A stretch of 64,000 nucleotides of DNA from Nitrospira sp. (GTDB lineage Bacteria > Nitrospirota > Nitrospiria > Nitrospirales > Nitrospiraceae). Under the pieces are notes generated by a model. The model was not told the origin of the DNA. It worked only from the letters and a program-made list of their open reading frames with translations, and ran no database searches. Shown in pieces: positions 51,745 to 61,287 of this stretch. The translations under genes and the position numbers were made by a program. The DNA is taken from the NCBI GenBank assembly GCA_018242765.1, contig JAFEBH010000019.1:118155-182154 (forward strand), read 5' to 3'. Position 1 is the first letter of the stretch. Every line of letters begins with the position of its first letter.

Positions 51745-54700
51745 TTGCGACTCTTGTGGAATTTTCTTTGCGGCAGCGGATCCTGGTCCTTGGGCTGGCC
51801 TGTCTGTTGTCCGTCGCCGGGGTGATTGCCTTTGAGTCGATTCCCATCGATGCCTACCCCGACGTGACGAACATTCAGGTGCAGGTGTTGACCGATGCGC
51901 CGGGCCTCTCGCCGGTCGAAGTGGAACGGTTTATCACCTATCCGCTTGAGCTTCAGATGACCGGTCTGCCCGGTCTTGCCGAGATCCGATCGCTTTCCAA
52001 ATTTGCGCTTTCGCAGATCACGGTGGTGTTTCAAGACGACGTGGATATCTACTTTGCCCGCCAATTGGTGTTGGAACGGATGATCGCGGCCAAAGAGCGA
52101 TTACCCGAAGGGACTGAACCAGTGATGGCGCCGATCGCGACGGGTTTGGGCGAGGTTTACCAATACTATCTGGATGGGCCGCGTGCTGCTGAGCGTGATC
52201 CGAAGATCGTAGAGGCGGACTTGACGGACCAGCGGACGATTCAAGACTGGGTCTTGCGTCCGCTGTTCAAAAGCGTGCCGGGGGTGATCGATGTGAACGG
52301 CATGGGTGGGTTTGTGAAGCAGTATCAGGTCTTGGTTGATCCGGCCAAGCTGCGCAAGTTCGACTTGACGCTCCACCAGATCTACGAGGCCGTGGTGAAG
52401 AACAATGCCAATGTCGGGGGCAACGTGTTGGAGCGTCATGCTGAACGCGCGATCGTTCGAGGGCTTGGGTTGATCAGGACCGTGGGTGATATCGAATCCA
52501 TCATCGTGAAAGAGGTCGGTGGTACGCCGGTGTTCGTCCGGGATGTCGCTGAAGTCCGCATCGGCCACGCCGTTCGCCATGGCGCGGTGGTGCTCAATGG
52601 TCAGCGGGAGGTCGTCGCAGGCATCGTGCTCATGCTTCGCGGAGGCAATGCCCGTCAGGTGGTTGAGGCGGTCAAGACGAAGGTGGAGGATCTGCAGCAA
52701 AGCAACGTCCTTCCAGCAGGCACGAGACTGATCCCTTTCTATGATCGCATCGAGCTGGTGAATGCTGCCATTGACACGGTACGCGATGCGTTGATCGAAG
52801 GCATTGTGCTGGTGGTCTTTGTGTTCTTCTTCTTCCTGGGCCATGTGCGCAGCGCCATCATCGTGACGGTCACGTTGCTCGTCACTCCGCTCGTAACGTT
52901 CATCATGATGGAGCGGTTCGGGCTGTCGGCCAACTTGATGACGCTGGGCGGGCTGGCGATTGCCATCGGCGAGATCGCGGACGGCTCACTCGTCGTCGTC
53001 GAAAATGTGTATCGCCACCTCGCCCAGAGCAATGGGGAGAGAGGAAAGAGCAAGCTCGAGGTGATTCTCCATGCCACGAAAGAAGTGGGCCGCCCCATCC
53101 TCTTCGGCATTCTGATCATCAGCGTCGTCTTCCTGCCGCTCCTGACGCTCCACGGCATGGAGGGGAAGATGTTCGCCCCCCTGGCCTACACGTTAGTGAT
53201 CGCCCTCTTGGCCTCGGTCGTCGTGACGTTAACTCTGACGCCGGTGTGTGCATCGTTGGTCCTGACTGAAGACCATCCGAAAGAAACGCGCCTCACGCTT
53301 TGGATGAAACAGCGCTATCTGCCGGTGTTGCAATGGACGCTCCGGCACCGTGGTCTTGTCTTAACCGGTTCGACTGCGATCGTGCTAGGCAGCCTAAGCC
53401 TCGTGCCATTCGTGGGACGGGAATTCATTCCACTCCTTGAAGAAGGAACCCTGACGCCCCAAGTCTTGCGACTGCCGAGTGTATCGCTCGCCGAGTCTAT
53501 CGAGCTCGAGAAACAGACCCACAAGGCCATGCTGGAGTTTCCCGAAGTGAAGATGGCTGTGAGCAGGATCGGGCGGCCCGATATTGCGTACCATCCAGAA
53601 GATCTGTATGAGAGTGACCCGATCGTGTCACTGCGCGACCGAAGTACCTGGAAGACGGCGAAGACCCAATCGGAATTGACCGATGCCATCCGTCGGAAGC
53701 TGGCGGAAATCCCCGGCATCTCCGTCCTCATGAGCCAGCCGATTCAGCAACGAGTGGATGAGTTGATCTCGGGCATCAAAACGGAATGTTCCATCAAGGT
53801 GTTCGGGGACGATCTGGATGTGCTCCGCGACAAGGCCGAGGAGATTGCCAACCTGATGCGGCAGATCAACGGCGTTAAGGATATCAAGGTCGAACAGATC
53901 GCCGGACAGCCCTACCTCACTATCGACATCGATCGGCAGAAGATCGCCCGCTTCGGCATCAACGTGGCTGATGTGCAGGAGATCATCGCTACCGCAATCG
54001 GCGGCAAGTCTGCCACAGAAGTCTACGAAGGCGAGCGCCGCTTTCAGCTTACTCTGCGATTTCCGGAACCGTACCGGAACAGCATTGCTGCCATTGGAGA
54101 GATTCGGGTGAAGTCCGCTTCCGGTGCGTTCATTCCCATGAGTGACCTGGCGAAGATCGACATGCGTGAAGGCCCGGCTCGTATCAGTCGAGAGCATGTG
54201 AAGCGCCGCATCTCCATCGGGTTCAACGTCGTCGGCCGAGACATTGGCGGTGTCGTGGATGAAGGGCGCGCGAAACTTGCGGCACAACTTCACTTACCGG
54301 AGGGGTATACCGTCGTGTGGGGCGGGGCGTTCGAGAATATGGAGCGGGCCAATGCACGGTTGATGATCGTCGTGCCGATCACGCTGGGCCTTGTCTTCTT
54401 TCTCCTGTTTTGGGCCTTTCATTCTTTTCGCTATGCCACATTGATTATCCTCAATCTCCCCTTCGCGTTGATCGGCGGCGTCGTATCGCTGTGGCTCAGC
54501 GGACAGTATCTGAGCGTGCCGGCCTCTATCGGTTTCATTGAACTGTTCGGACTCGCCGTTGGAAATGGGATCGTGCTCGTGTCTTATATCAACCAGCTAC
54601 GCCACGAGGGGCAGCAGATCGACGAAGCGATCTTGGCCGGCTGCAGCCTACGTCTTCGCCCGGTGGTGATGACCATGATGACCACGTTGCTCGGGCTTTT

Positions 54701-54872
54701 GCCGCTGGCGCTGGCGCAAGGAATCGGGGCTGAGGTCCAGAGACCCCTTGCCAGCGTCGTGATCGGTGGACTCTTCACGTCGACGGCACTGACGCTGGTG
54801 GTCCTGCCGGCTCTCTACAGTGCGTTTGCGGGGCGTGAGGTGGGGAAAGAGGAGGCGCCGGAATGGGTGTGA
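51741..54872 (+). CDS. HME-RND heavy-metal efflux transporter
   Basis: A 1043-residue pump, coupled by ATGA to the adaptor gene. N-terminus IPIDAYPDVTNIQVQVLTDA. The helix 4 signature IAIGEIADGSLVVVENVYRH differs from both the CusA (GAMVDAAIVMIEN) and CzcA (DFGLIVD) types in this window, placing it in another HME subgroup, possibly HME3-like. Substrate unknown: divalent cations are likely. The remnant at 228-455 is of this general type. It needs an outer-membrane partner, possibly the CzcC-like protein at 59168-60421. Confidence 0.92.
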   Translation: MIATLVEFSLRQRILVLGLACLLSVAGVIAFESIPIDAYPDVTNIQVQVLTDAPGLSPVEVERFITYPLELQMTGLPGLAEIRSLSKFALSQITVVFQDDVDIYFARQLVLERMIAAKERLPEGTEPVMAPIATGLGEVYQYYLDGPRAAERDPKIVEADLTDQRTIQDWVLRPLFKSVPGVIDVNGMGGFVKQYQVLVDPAKLRKFDLTLHQIYEAVVKNNANVGGNVLERHAERAIVRGLGLIRTVGDIESIIVKEVGGTPVFVRDVAEVRIGHAVRHGAVVLNGQREVVAGIVLMLRGGNARQVVEAVKTKVEDLQQSNVLPAGTRLIPFYDRIELVNAAIDTVRDALIEGIVLVVFVFFFFLGHVRSAIIVTVTLLVTPLVTFIMMERFGLSANLMTLGGLAIAIGEIADGSLVVVENVYRHLAQSNGERGKSKLEVILHATKEVGRPILFGILIISVVFLPLLTLHGMEGKMFAPLAYTLVIALLASVVVTLTLTPVCASLVLTEDHPKETRLTLWMKQRYLPVLQWTLRHRGLVLTGSTAIVLGSLSLVPFVGREFIPLLEEGTLTPQVLRLPSVSLAESIELEKQTHKAMLEFPEVKMAVSRIGRPDIAYHPEDLYESDPIVSLRDRSTWKTAKTQSELTDAIRRKLAEIPGISVLMSQPIQQRVDELISGIKTECSIKVFGDDLDVLRDKAEEIANLMRQINGVKDIKVEQIAGQPYLTIDIDRQKIARFGINVADVQEIIATAIGGKSATEVYEGERRFQLTLRFPEPYRNSIAAIGEIRVKSASGAFIPMSDLAKIDMREGPARISREHVKRRISIGFNVVGRDIGGVVDEGRAKLAAQLHLPEGYTVVWGGAFENMERANARLMIVVPITLGLVFFLLFWAFHSFRYATLIILNLPFALIGGVVSLWLSGQYLSVPASIGFIELFGLAVGNGIVLVSYINQLRHEGQQIDEAILAGCSLRLRPVVMTMMTTLLGLLPLALAQGIGAEVQRPLASVVIGGLFTSTALTLVVLPALYSAFAGREVGKEEAPEWV

Positions 54873-55039
54873 GGGAGAGCGGCTGGAGGGAATGGGCCGT
54901 TCGGTGGCGACGTCATGCGACCGATTTCTACGTTGGTCCCAAATACATTCGCCGCGTGCTCCTGTGAGACTGGGCCGAGAGGCGCAATGTAGGGACATCG
55001 AGAACAATGACGGCACTGCTCAGCATGACGGGATGTCGA

Positions 55040-55265
55040 ACGTACTCACTCAGGGCTCTTCCCCATGCCCCTGTCTGTTGGAAGGAAGATGACCCCGGCG
55101 ATATTCGCAAGCTGGTTGTCCAATACGTAAAAAACGGGATATAAAATCTTTCCACTCCGTAGACATCGATTCCAACCATAGAACAGTGGGCCAGCTCATC
55201 GAAGCTCCCCCGTCCAACGTTCCAACCGCGCCAGCTCGATGGAGAGATTGGCCCGCGCCTGTGCA
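55040..55265 (-). pseudogene. Junction of a czcC 3' fragment and a membrane protein remnant
   Basis: 55185-55265 repeats the last 80 bases of the czcC gene at 59168 (same LERWNVGRGSFDEL frame region, CCAGCTCATCGAAGCTCCCC on the plus strand). Right next to it, 55040-55180 repeats the 3' part of the broken membrane protein gene at 60451-60955 (MVGIDVYGVERFYIPFF, then YVLDNQLANIAGVIFL). In the other copy the order is reversed, so a rearrangement joined these pieces. Confidence 0.7.
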
Positions 55266-56126
55266 TGGGGGGGAAACCGGGATCTTGCGAAAAGGAAGGC
55301 CAAGTGGCTTCGCATGGCGTCCAAGGCGATGACGAGTGCGACGATCAGCGACTGGAAGGGATGGGTGAGACGATAGATTGGCGTTCCGCTGCAGTCACAA
55401 TCAGTTGTTTCTGGACCGCTAGATCATCACAGAGGACTATATGAAATTTCTTGAATTCATAGCGACAGATCTAGGCGTGTTTTTGAACATTCCGATCTAA
55501 AGAATGTTTGAATCGCCCTTGAAAGCTGCGAATCTGCAATGCGCATCCTACCGCTCTGCCGGAATATTGTGATGCTCGGCAATTGGATCCGACATGACTT
55601 GGCAATGCAAAGGAGCGTATCCGAGTCAGAATACTGCCTACCGTTTGGGGAATGGCGCTCGCACGAGGCTACTTTCCGTCCTACTATCTCGGCCTCTCCG
55701 ATTCCTCCTATGTGCAGAGGGCAGAAGGAGGGGCAGGTTTGCGCTTCCAACCCATTGTTTCCGGCTTACAGCTCAATTGTGCTGTGCTGACCTGAACGTG
55801 CACGGTTTCTCCGGGTGCGTCATAGACACGCATCGGCGTCACGGTCGCATTCTCGACCACGAAGCTCAATCCCCCTCGATGTCCGTACTCGTGTGAATGA
55901 TCACTTCGCGCGGCGACAAGGCCGCCGCATCGCCTTTCACATCATGGACCATAAGACGGGACTCTCCCGCAAGAGCCATGGACGACACCGTGGACTACCC
56001 ACCCGTTCGTCATCCTGTTTCTCCCGCTCGCATTATCCACCCCTCGGCCCCTCATACATCGCCCCCCGGACGGGCATCGCAATTACAATAATGACGAGAG
56101 ACCTTGAGGCCGTTGTTGGGGAGCGC
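55266..56126. other. Long stretch without a supported gene
   Basis: About 860 bases after the rearrangement scar. A minus-strand segment near 55740-55990 shows protein-like text in two frames (MVHDVKGDAAALSPREVIIH, then VVENATVTPMRVYDAPGETV), possibly a decayed gene of unknown family. No ribosome site, hairpin or RNA gene was identified. Confidence 0.3.
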
Positions 56127-56618
56127 TCAGCGGCTACCGAGATCGCCCCTCGTTTCTACAACATACAATTCCCCCCGGACTTCGGGGTGTATGTCGCACC
56201 AAATTGCGTGACGCATACTCTCAACGGGACCGTGGATCCCCAATTTCATCGGAGCCGTCGAAAAGTGGAGCGTCATGACCTGTCCTGGCTCGATATGGAA
56301 CGACCGGAAATTTTTCCCCCACACCTCCTTGCCGTTCTCCACCTGGACATCGATATCCCTAAACAGTCTCGAGGCGAACCCATGGGTGACGGTATCCTGG
56401 TTCCGAACCACGATGATCGTGTCGTGCGACGGATGGGTCATACCGACAGTCTGATACCCGTGCTGTCGATCCTTAATGGTGATCTCCACCTTCGATGGTT
56501 GGGCGCCCGTCTCCTGAGTTTGGGCGTACGCGGTGCCCGTTCCCGCATCGAACAGGATCATTCCTGTCACAGCAATGCACGTGGCTAGTCCGAGACCTGA
56601 AAACGATCTGATCCTCAT
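56127..56618 (-). CDS. Exported cupredoxin-like protein
   Basis: From the ATG at 56618 (GGAGGTAGGCCA upstream) it has 163 residues: signal peptide ending TAYAQ, then a beta-rich domain. DTVTHGFASRLF holds the first His, and WCDIHPEVRGELYVVE the Cys and second His of a type 1 copper-like site. In classical cupredoxins a Met follows as axial ligand (C-x-x-H-x-x-M). Here the place is Val. So it may bind copper in a type-0 or type-2-like way, or not at all. Further His and Met occur (GMTHPSHD, MKLGIHGPVE). It stands alone. Confidence 0.78.
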   Translation of the reverse strand: MRIRSFSGLGLATCIAVTGMILFDAGTGTAYAQTQETGAQPSKVEITIKDRQHGYQTVGMTHPSHDTIIVVRNQDTVTHGFASRLFRDIDVQVENGKEVWGKNFRSFHIEPGQVMTLHFSTAPMKLGIHGPVESMRHAIWCDIHPEVRGELYVVETRGDLGSR

Positions 56619-57178
56619 TGGCCTACCTCCATGTTCGACATGTGAACCGCTTAGTCCTTCTATTGCCCTACTGTTCTTCTGGACCACATACCAGCCCATC
56701 CCAACATTCAAAGCGCTCCCCCCTTCGCTCATACGACCCATCATCCTTGCCGTCGGTGGTCATGGACTACATCGCACAGCGCACCTGTCAACCCAGTCGC
56801 TTTCCAACTTGGCTATCGTGTGCTCCGAATGTACGATCCCGTCACCCCTCAACCGGCCTTATCGTTGTTCGACGCTCTTCGGTATACGCAACCAGCGTGC
56901 CTCTCCCTCTACAAACTCATTGAGTAAGGAAAATCACGATAACTGGTCTACTTCGGGCATTTGGCCGGAGGAGCGAAGAATTATGGTGTGGTGAGAGCTG
57001 CTACAGATTGATGGGGTGCGTTGGGGCAAAAGAGGGCACTACAGCACCCCCCTCCCGACCACCTATTGAGGAGGTGCTATTGTTCGACGCCAGGCCATCC
57101 GTGTCATGAGCTCTCCTTGAGTTGCATGACCTCCCGAACCCAATTCGCTTGTGGCATTGATTGCTTATTGGCAAGAAA
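56619..57178. other. Intergenic stretch without a supported gene
   Basis: About 560 bases. Plus-strand frames at 56533-56994 are antisense shadows of the cupredoxin gene and its upstream region. I see no coding text, repeat or hairpin beyond the ribosome site of the cupredoxin gene. Confidence 0.3.
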
Positions 57179-57424
57179 TCACGAAGTGACGAGCGCATAA
57201 CAAACGGCCCGCTCTTGTGTGGAACAATCGATGAAGGTTTGTGAGCTTGGCACCGCCGACAGAGCCGAAAGGCGGGACCCTCCGGCCCGGGTTAATGAGG
57301 CCATTCCCGGTTCGTGGCCGCAAGACCGAATGGCCAACAGCGCACCGAGGACAAGGGCCATCGCGATCGCCGCCCAGGCTAAACGCATGAGACAAGGCGT
57401 GTTTCTGATCAGAGAACCCGCCAT
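57179..57424 (-). CDS. Possible small exported Cys protein
   Basis: From the ATG at 57424 (GGAGAAAG upstream) it would have 81 residues, with a signal segment (LMRLAWAAIAMALVLGALLA) ending near RSCGHEPGM, and a C-terminus with two Cys (FIDCSTQERAVCYALVTS). It resembles in size and layout the other small exported proteins of this window, but shares no clear motif with them. The coding case is modest. Confidence 0.35.
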   Translation of the reverse strand: MAGSLIRNTPCLMRLAWAAIAMALVLGALLAIRSCGHEPGMASLTRAGGSRLSALSAVPSSQTFIDCSTQERAVCYALVTS

Positions 57425-58124
57425 GATGTGTCTTTCTCCATCTGCAGCTCTGACGTCAATCGCACCCACCGAACCCTTTCGACTCGAGGTATTGAAGCGG
57501 GCCCCGCTCCCTGAGGCGCCACGAGAGAGAACGGGCCCTCGCCCCCCTCGGTCACAGTCCGCATCCCTTCAAGACTGGCCATGACGAAGCTGTCGACGAG
57601 CACTGGACTTGGCCTGAATAGCCTGGAAGAGGGTGCTGAAAACGCTTTTTTAAACCGGGGTCGTACGGGCAAGTTTGTCTCAGAACCATCTGATTTCTTG
57701 ACGGTGGCGAGGGCTTGGTCATATGAGTTCGAGAACGTACGGGAAGACATGTGGGCAGGTGTTGCGGACATGCACACACGTGTGAGGTCCATGTTCTACG
57801 ACCCTCCCCCAGCCATCTCATCCCCACTCCAGCCAAGCGTCGTGCGAAGCGCGCCCAATCTCGAATGAACGGCCGCTTGCCGGCTTGGAGTGTGCCGTAG
57901 CGACTGTCGCACATTGGCCGGATGCCGACGGTCGCAAAATGGCCATTTACCGTCCGTTTTGGGGAAAGCGAATTGCCAATCTCACTGGGCTCAAATTTCA
58001 AGAGCTTAAGGATAGGCAATCCTTAAGGTTTTGTGAAGAGTCAGACATTCTGTGCAATAACCGGTCAGTCATTGCACGCCATCGGTCTGTTGAATCCACC
58101 ACCCTCGGTCACTCCTCCCTCTCC
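57425..58124. other. Stretch without a supported gene
   Basis: About 700 bases. Overlapping frames on both strands are of similar length and none has a ribosome site or recognisable motif. A TTGACA hexamer at 58125-58130 lies beside the start proposed for the following gene but has no good -10 box at proper distance. Confidence 0.3.
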
Positions 58125-58514
58125 TTGACACCTCTGGGTGAACATCCTAGCCTTGGCCGCCATGGCGCACCCCATCGACCCCACGACCTCGCTGCCATTG
58201 AGGCCCTTGCCGCGTCTGGACTGTGGGAAAGGGCAGGCCTGGTCGAAGCGCGTCGGATTCAGGAACTACTCAAGAAGCAACAGAACATCGACGCGCTCAC
58301 GGCGTTGGTGCATGATCATCCACAGGTTGCGCCATCTCAGGAACTTGCATCTGACCTCTTGCAGCTGACCGAAATCAAGCGTGAACTCATCGGGGATATT
58401 CTGACGCTGTTTGATGATGGTCTGCCCAGAGAGCAGACCCTCGCCCTGCTGGGGCAGGTCTCGGTCTTGATTGAGCTGGTGAAGCGTGGGCAGGCCCAGC
58501 GAGTCTCGCCGTGA
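58125..58514 (+). CDS. Hypothetical helical protein, start uncertain
   Basis: From about 58190 the frame reads IEALAASGLWERAGLVEARR, IQELLKKQQNIDALTALVHD and LLGQVSVLIELVKRGQ. It is a charged amphipathic helical protein of at least 105 residues that looks truly coding. A TTG at 58125 is the nearest start and has no good ribosome site. A frameshift joining an ATG at 58156 to this frame is possible, so it may be a slightly damaged gene. Family not recognised. It is followed by an IS5 scar. Confidence 0.4.
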   Translation: MTPLGEHPSLGRHGAPHRPHDLAAIEALAASGLWERAGLVEARRIQELLKKQQNIDALTALVHDHPQVAPSQELASDLLQLTEIKRELIGDILTLFDDGLPREQTLALLGQVSVLIELVKRGQAQRVSP

Positions 58515-58658
58515 TGTGATGCTACCTGCGTGGGCCCGGTCTTGACCATCATTCGTGATCCTTCTAGAACGGACTCACAGACGCTGCGCCGTACGGATGT
58601 CGCGTTCCTGAGTCCCTATGGGACCGCGCATCTGAAACGCTTCGGTGAATATACGTTA

Positions 58659-58950
58659 GGGAAGGTCTGATTTATTCCTCTCGTGAGATGTGCTACGGAT
58701 AGCGCGGCTCTGAATGGGAGGCGCATCCATGCACCAACAGACCTTTGCCGAGGTGACGTTTGAGCAGTATCGCAAGCCGACCCGCCGCGAGCAGTTCCTC
58801 AACGAGATGCACCGCGTGGTGCCATGGGCAGAATTGGTGGCCGTGATTGCATCACGGAAGACTCGGCATTCAATGACTGCAGTCTGGAAGGCTTCACCTT
58901 CGTGCGCCTCTGGTGGAACTGCAAGTTGGTGTGACTCACCGAGCTCATGA
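58659..58950 (+). pseudogene. IS5-type element left end with truncated transposase
   Basis: GGAAGGTCTGATTTATTC-like sequence from 58659 resembles the terminal repeat of IS5-group elements. The ATG at 58729 begins MHQQTFAEVTFEQYRKPTRR, EQFLNEMHRVVPWAELVAVI, the N-terminus of an IS5-family transposase. After residue 40 the expected YYPK-x-G-x-G-R-P-P region is missing and foreign sequence follows. The right part of such a transposase is seen at 27585-27713, though not necessarily from the same copy. Confidence 0.75.
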
Positions 58951-58962
58951 CCAGGCAGTATT

Positions 58963-59096
58963 CTTCCTTGCTCAGCCGGTGCCTGTCCGCGCCGGCTGTT
59001 CAACGCGATCGTCATTACAGCCCAGGGCAAGCGAAAGCACGTAGACTTTCAATAAGAATACGATCATTTTTGCTCATACGAGACTTTTGGAATGAC
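58963..59096 (+). repeat. Direct repeat, copy 2 (partner 48631-48764)
   Basis: Same 134-base unit as at 48631-48764. It is bounded on the left by the truncated IS5 transposase and on the right, about 70 bases on, by the 3' end of czcC. The two copies could support recombination that removes or inverts about 10.3 kb, including the czcBA pair and the cupredoxin gene. Being direct, deletion is the expected outcome. Confidence 0.85.
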
Positions 59097-59167
59097 TACG
59101 GTCGCGCGGCCGTTCGCCTCGCACGAGACCAGATGAATACTTGTACGCAACAGAACGGTGGGCCAGC

Positions 59168-60421
59168 TCATCGAAGCTCCCCCGTCCAGCGTTCCAACCG
59201 CGCCACTTCGACGGAGAAACTTGCCCGTGCCTGTGTATACTCTAACAACATTTGTCGATGCACTCGTTGGGCATCAATGAATTCGAGGAGGCTCGCCGCG
59301 CCCTGCTGAAAACTTATCTTCGCGATCCTCAACGTTTCTTCCGCCTGTTTTAATAATCCCTTCTCAAACACCTCGATCCGGTCCTGTGCGGCGTGGGCTT
59401 CCTCCACAGACTCGGTAATGGCGGCCACCAGTTCGTTTTGTATCCGCACCTGTTCTGCTTCAGCGCGTTTCTTTGCCGACAACGCCCCCGTGATTTCTCC
59501 CTGCCGTCGATACCACAGCGGTATGGGGACACTCAATCGAGCCAAGTAGGCCGTCTCGGCCGCTTCCTGTTGAAAGAGGCCGGAGATGGTCACAGAGGGG
59601 ATCAGAGATTGGCGTTCCTGCACAACGCTGTGCTCCGCTCGTTCAATCTCTTTTTGGACGCGACGGACTGTCGGGTGCTGTATTTTAGCGCTTGCAGCCA
59701 AGCCATCCAGGTTCAGTTCTAGCGGAGGTGAGACAAAGTCGCCCCGAACATCGAAGTTCTTGCCGAGCACGCCGCCGGTCACCGCATTCAGTCGAGAGCG
59801 TCCGACAACCAAGGCGTGTTGTGCATGATTCAGATCATTGCTGACCTTTTGAACTTCCACGTTCGCCTTCAGGGCTTCAAATGGCCTCGCCTGCCCAGCA
59901 TCCACCCTTGCCTTGACGCCGCGCAAGAAGTCCTGCGCGATGGCAAGAGCTTCCGCTATGAGTTCTGCATTGCGCTGGGCAAGAAGAAGTTGGTAGAAAG
60001 CAATCTTGACCTCAGCCCGGAGATACAATCGAGTCGCATCGACAGCTGCTTGGGATCCGGCGAGCGCGGCCTCTGCCGCCCGCTGACGGGCCCGACGCAT
60101 GCCCGGCCACTCCACAGGTTGGCTTACTGTCACTCCGCGCTCGAAGAATGCGATATCCCGGAGAGCCTCTCGAGTTCTGCCCGGTCCCACCGTTCCGGTA
60201 ATGGATGGATTGGGATAGGCCGCAGCAGTCGCTTGAAGCCCCTTCCCTTGATCGATGAGAGTGGCCGCTTCTTGTAAAGCTGGGTTGTGCTCCAAAGCCA
60301 TCTCAATCATTTCGTTCAATCGATAGGAACGACTGTCTTGCGCCAGGACCACTGTGCCGATGAGGAGAAGCGGCAAGACGACTCCGGCCAAAAGCAGAGT
60401 TCGAAGCAGCAGATGTACCAT
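59168..60421 (-). CDS. czcC: CzcC-like outer-membrane efflux protein (second copy, no adjacent czcBA)
   Basis: A 417-residue TolC-family protein with a signal peptide (VVLPLLLIGTVVLAQ). It parallels the 43399-44652 CzcC along its length (KARVDAGQARPFEALKANVE, VARLERWTGEL), but with enough change to be an old duplicate. Downstream, where czcB and czcA would be expected, lies the repeat and IS5 scar. It could serve the czcBA pair at 50569-54872, which lacks its own channel and points the other way. Confidence 0.9.
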   Translation of the reverse strand: MVHLLLRTLLLAGVVLPLLLIGTVVLAQDSRSYRLNEMIEMALEHNPALQEAATLIDQGKGLQATAAAYPNPSITGTVGPGRTREALRDIAFFERGVTVSQPVEWPGMRRARQRAAEAALAGSQAAVDATRLYLRAEVKIAFYQLLLAQRNAELIAEALAIAQDFLRGVKARVDAGQARPFEALKANVEVQKVSNDLNHAQHALVVGRSRLNAVTGGVLGKNFDVRGDFVSPPLELNLDGLAASAKIQHPTVRRVQKEIERAEHSVVQERQSLIPSVTISGLFQQEAAETAYLARLSVPIPLWYRRQGEITGALSAKKRAEAEQVRIQNELVAAITESVEEAHAAQDRIEVFEKGLLKQAEETLRIAKISFQQGAASLLEFIDAQRVHRQMLLEYTQARASFSVEVARLERWTGELR

Positions 60422-60450
60422 GACAACTCCTCCTTACGTGTGAGGTCCGG

Positions 60451-60955
60451 TCACTTACGCATCAACCAGCCAACAAGCGGCGGCACCCAACAGAGATTCG
60501 CCACAATCGTCTCGACGGCCGTTGAGAGCAGGCCATGCCCCTCCTTTTTTCGAAGGAAGATGATGCCGGCGATATTTCCAAGCTGATCGCTCAATGCGTA
60601 AAAAACGGGATATAAAATCCTTCCACTCCTTAAACATCGATTCCGACCATACGGATGCCCCAATCGATGATCCACGGAAGTAGCATTGCAGACAACTTTC
60701 CCCAGCCGTACGCCTCAGCCATTGACCCGGATGAACCTCGAATGCGTTGCCGGACGGCACAGATGCCATCAAACAGGCTTTCCCTCTCTGGCGAGCGTGC
60801 GAACGAGCCATTGACCGAGTGCACTTTGGTGGAATCCAAAATAATCGAGTACCGCGCCGGTCATGAGCTGCAAACCCTGCCCCCGTATACTTGAGCAGCT
60901 CACCGAATTCTTCCTGCTCATCACCTGAGTGACACTGCGATTCGCGATTCACCAT
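60451..60955 (-). pseudogene. Membrane protein gene with several frameshifts, unknown family
   Basis: Reading the minus strand with frame changes gives one coherent protein of about 165 residues: EQEEFGELLKYTGAGFA, LMTGAVLDYFGFHQSALGQW, LVRTLARE, SLFDGICAVRQRIRGSSGSM, AEAYGWGKLSAMLLPWIIDW, GIRMVGIDV, GVEGFYIPFF, YALSDQLGNIAGIIFLRKKE and GHGLLSTAVETIVANLCWVP, ending LVGWLMRK. At least three indels or stops break it. It lies 29 bp upstream of czcC. A second remnant at 55040-55180 keeps the same reading frame despite substitutions, which supports this frame as the true one. Confidence 0.6.
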
Positions 60956-61048
60956 TCTTACTCCAAATGATTTCAACCACTGGTTAGCCAGTACTTGCAT
61001 AGATTGACGGATTAGCAGAATACGTGCTTATTGCAAGAGCCTTTGTCA

Positions 61049-61219
61049 CTATCTGTCCTCTCCCTTTATTAGCAGCAAAACGGCAACGATGACGTAGGCT
61101 ACAATCCACTTGATGTTCTCGGTGTCCGCCGACACGAACTGCGATACCGGCTGATAACTAACAAGGAGGATCACCAACATCGCAACCCCCATCCAGTTCC
61201 ACCAGCGCATCTCCATCAT
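61049..61219 (-). CDS. Small one- or two-helix membrane protein, tandem paralogue 1
   Basis: From the ATG at 61219 (AAAGGAGC upstream) a 56-residue protein: MMEMRWWNWMGVAMLVILLV, a short polar loop, then IKWIVAYVIVAVLLLIKGED. It pairs with 61288-61494, which has MRWTNWLGFAMLAIFIVIHE and AAYVIVAAVLLIRGGPDDD. Both start with M-R-W-x-N-W and end in a charged tail. A tandem duplication. Unknown role, possibly pump accessory. Longer starts upstream lack a ribosome site. Confidence 0.65.
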   Translation of the reverse strand: MMEMRWWNWMGVAMLVILLVSYQPVSQFVSADTENIKWIVAYVIVAVLLLIKGEDR

Positions 61220-61287
61220 GAAATTAGCTCCTTTCACCCTCACGCAGTTAGAGCGTCTATTCGCCTCATCGCAAAACCAGTTAACCA

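Noticed and set aside
60630..60839. Short frame as an independent gene
   Set aside because: It is one frame segment of the broken membrane protein at 60451-60955.
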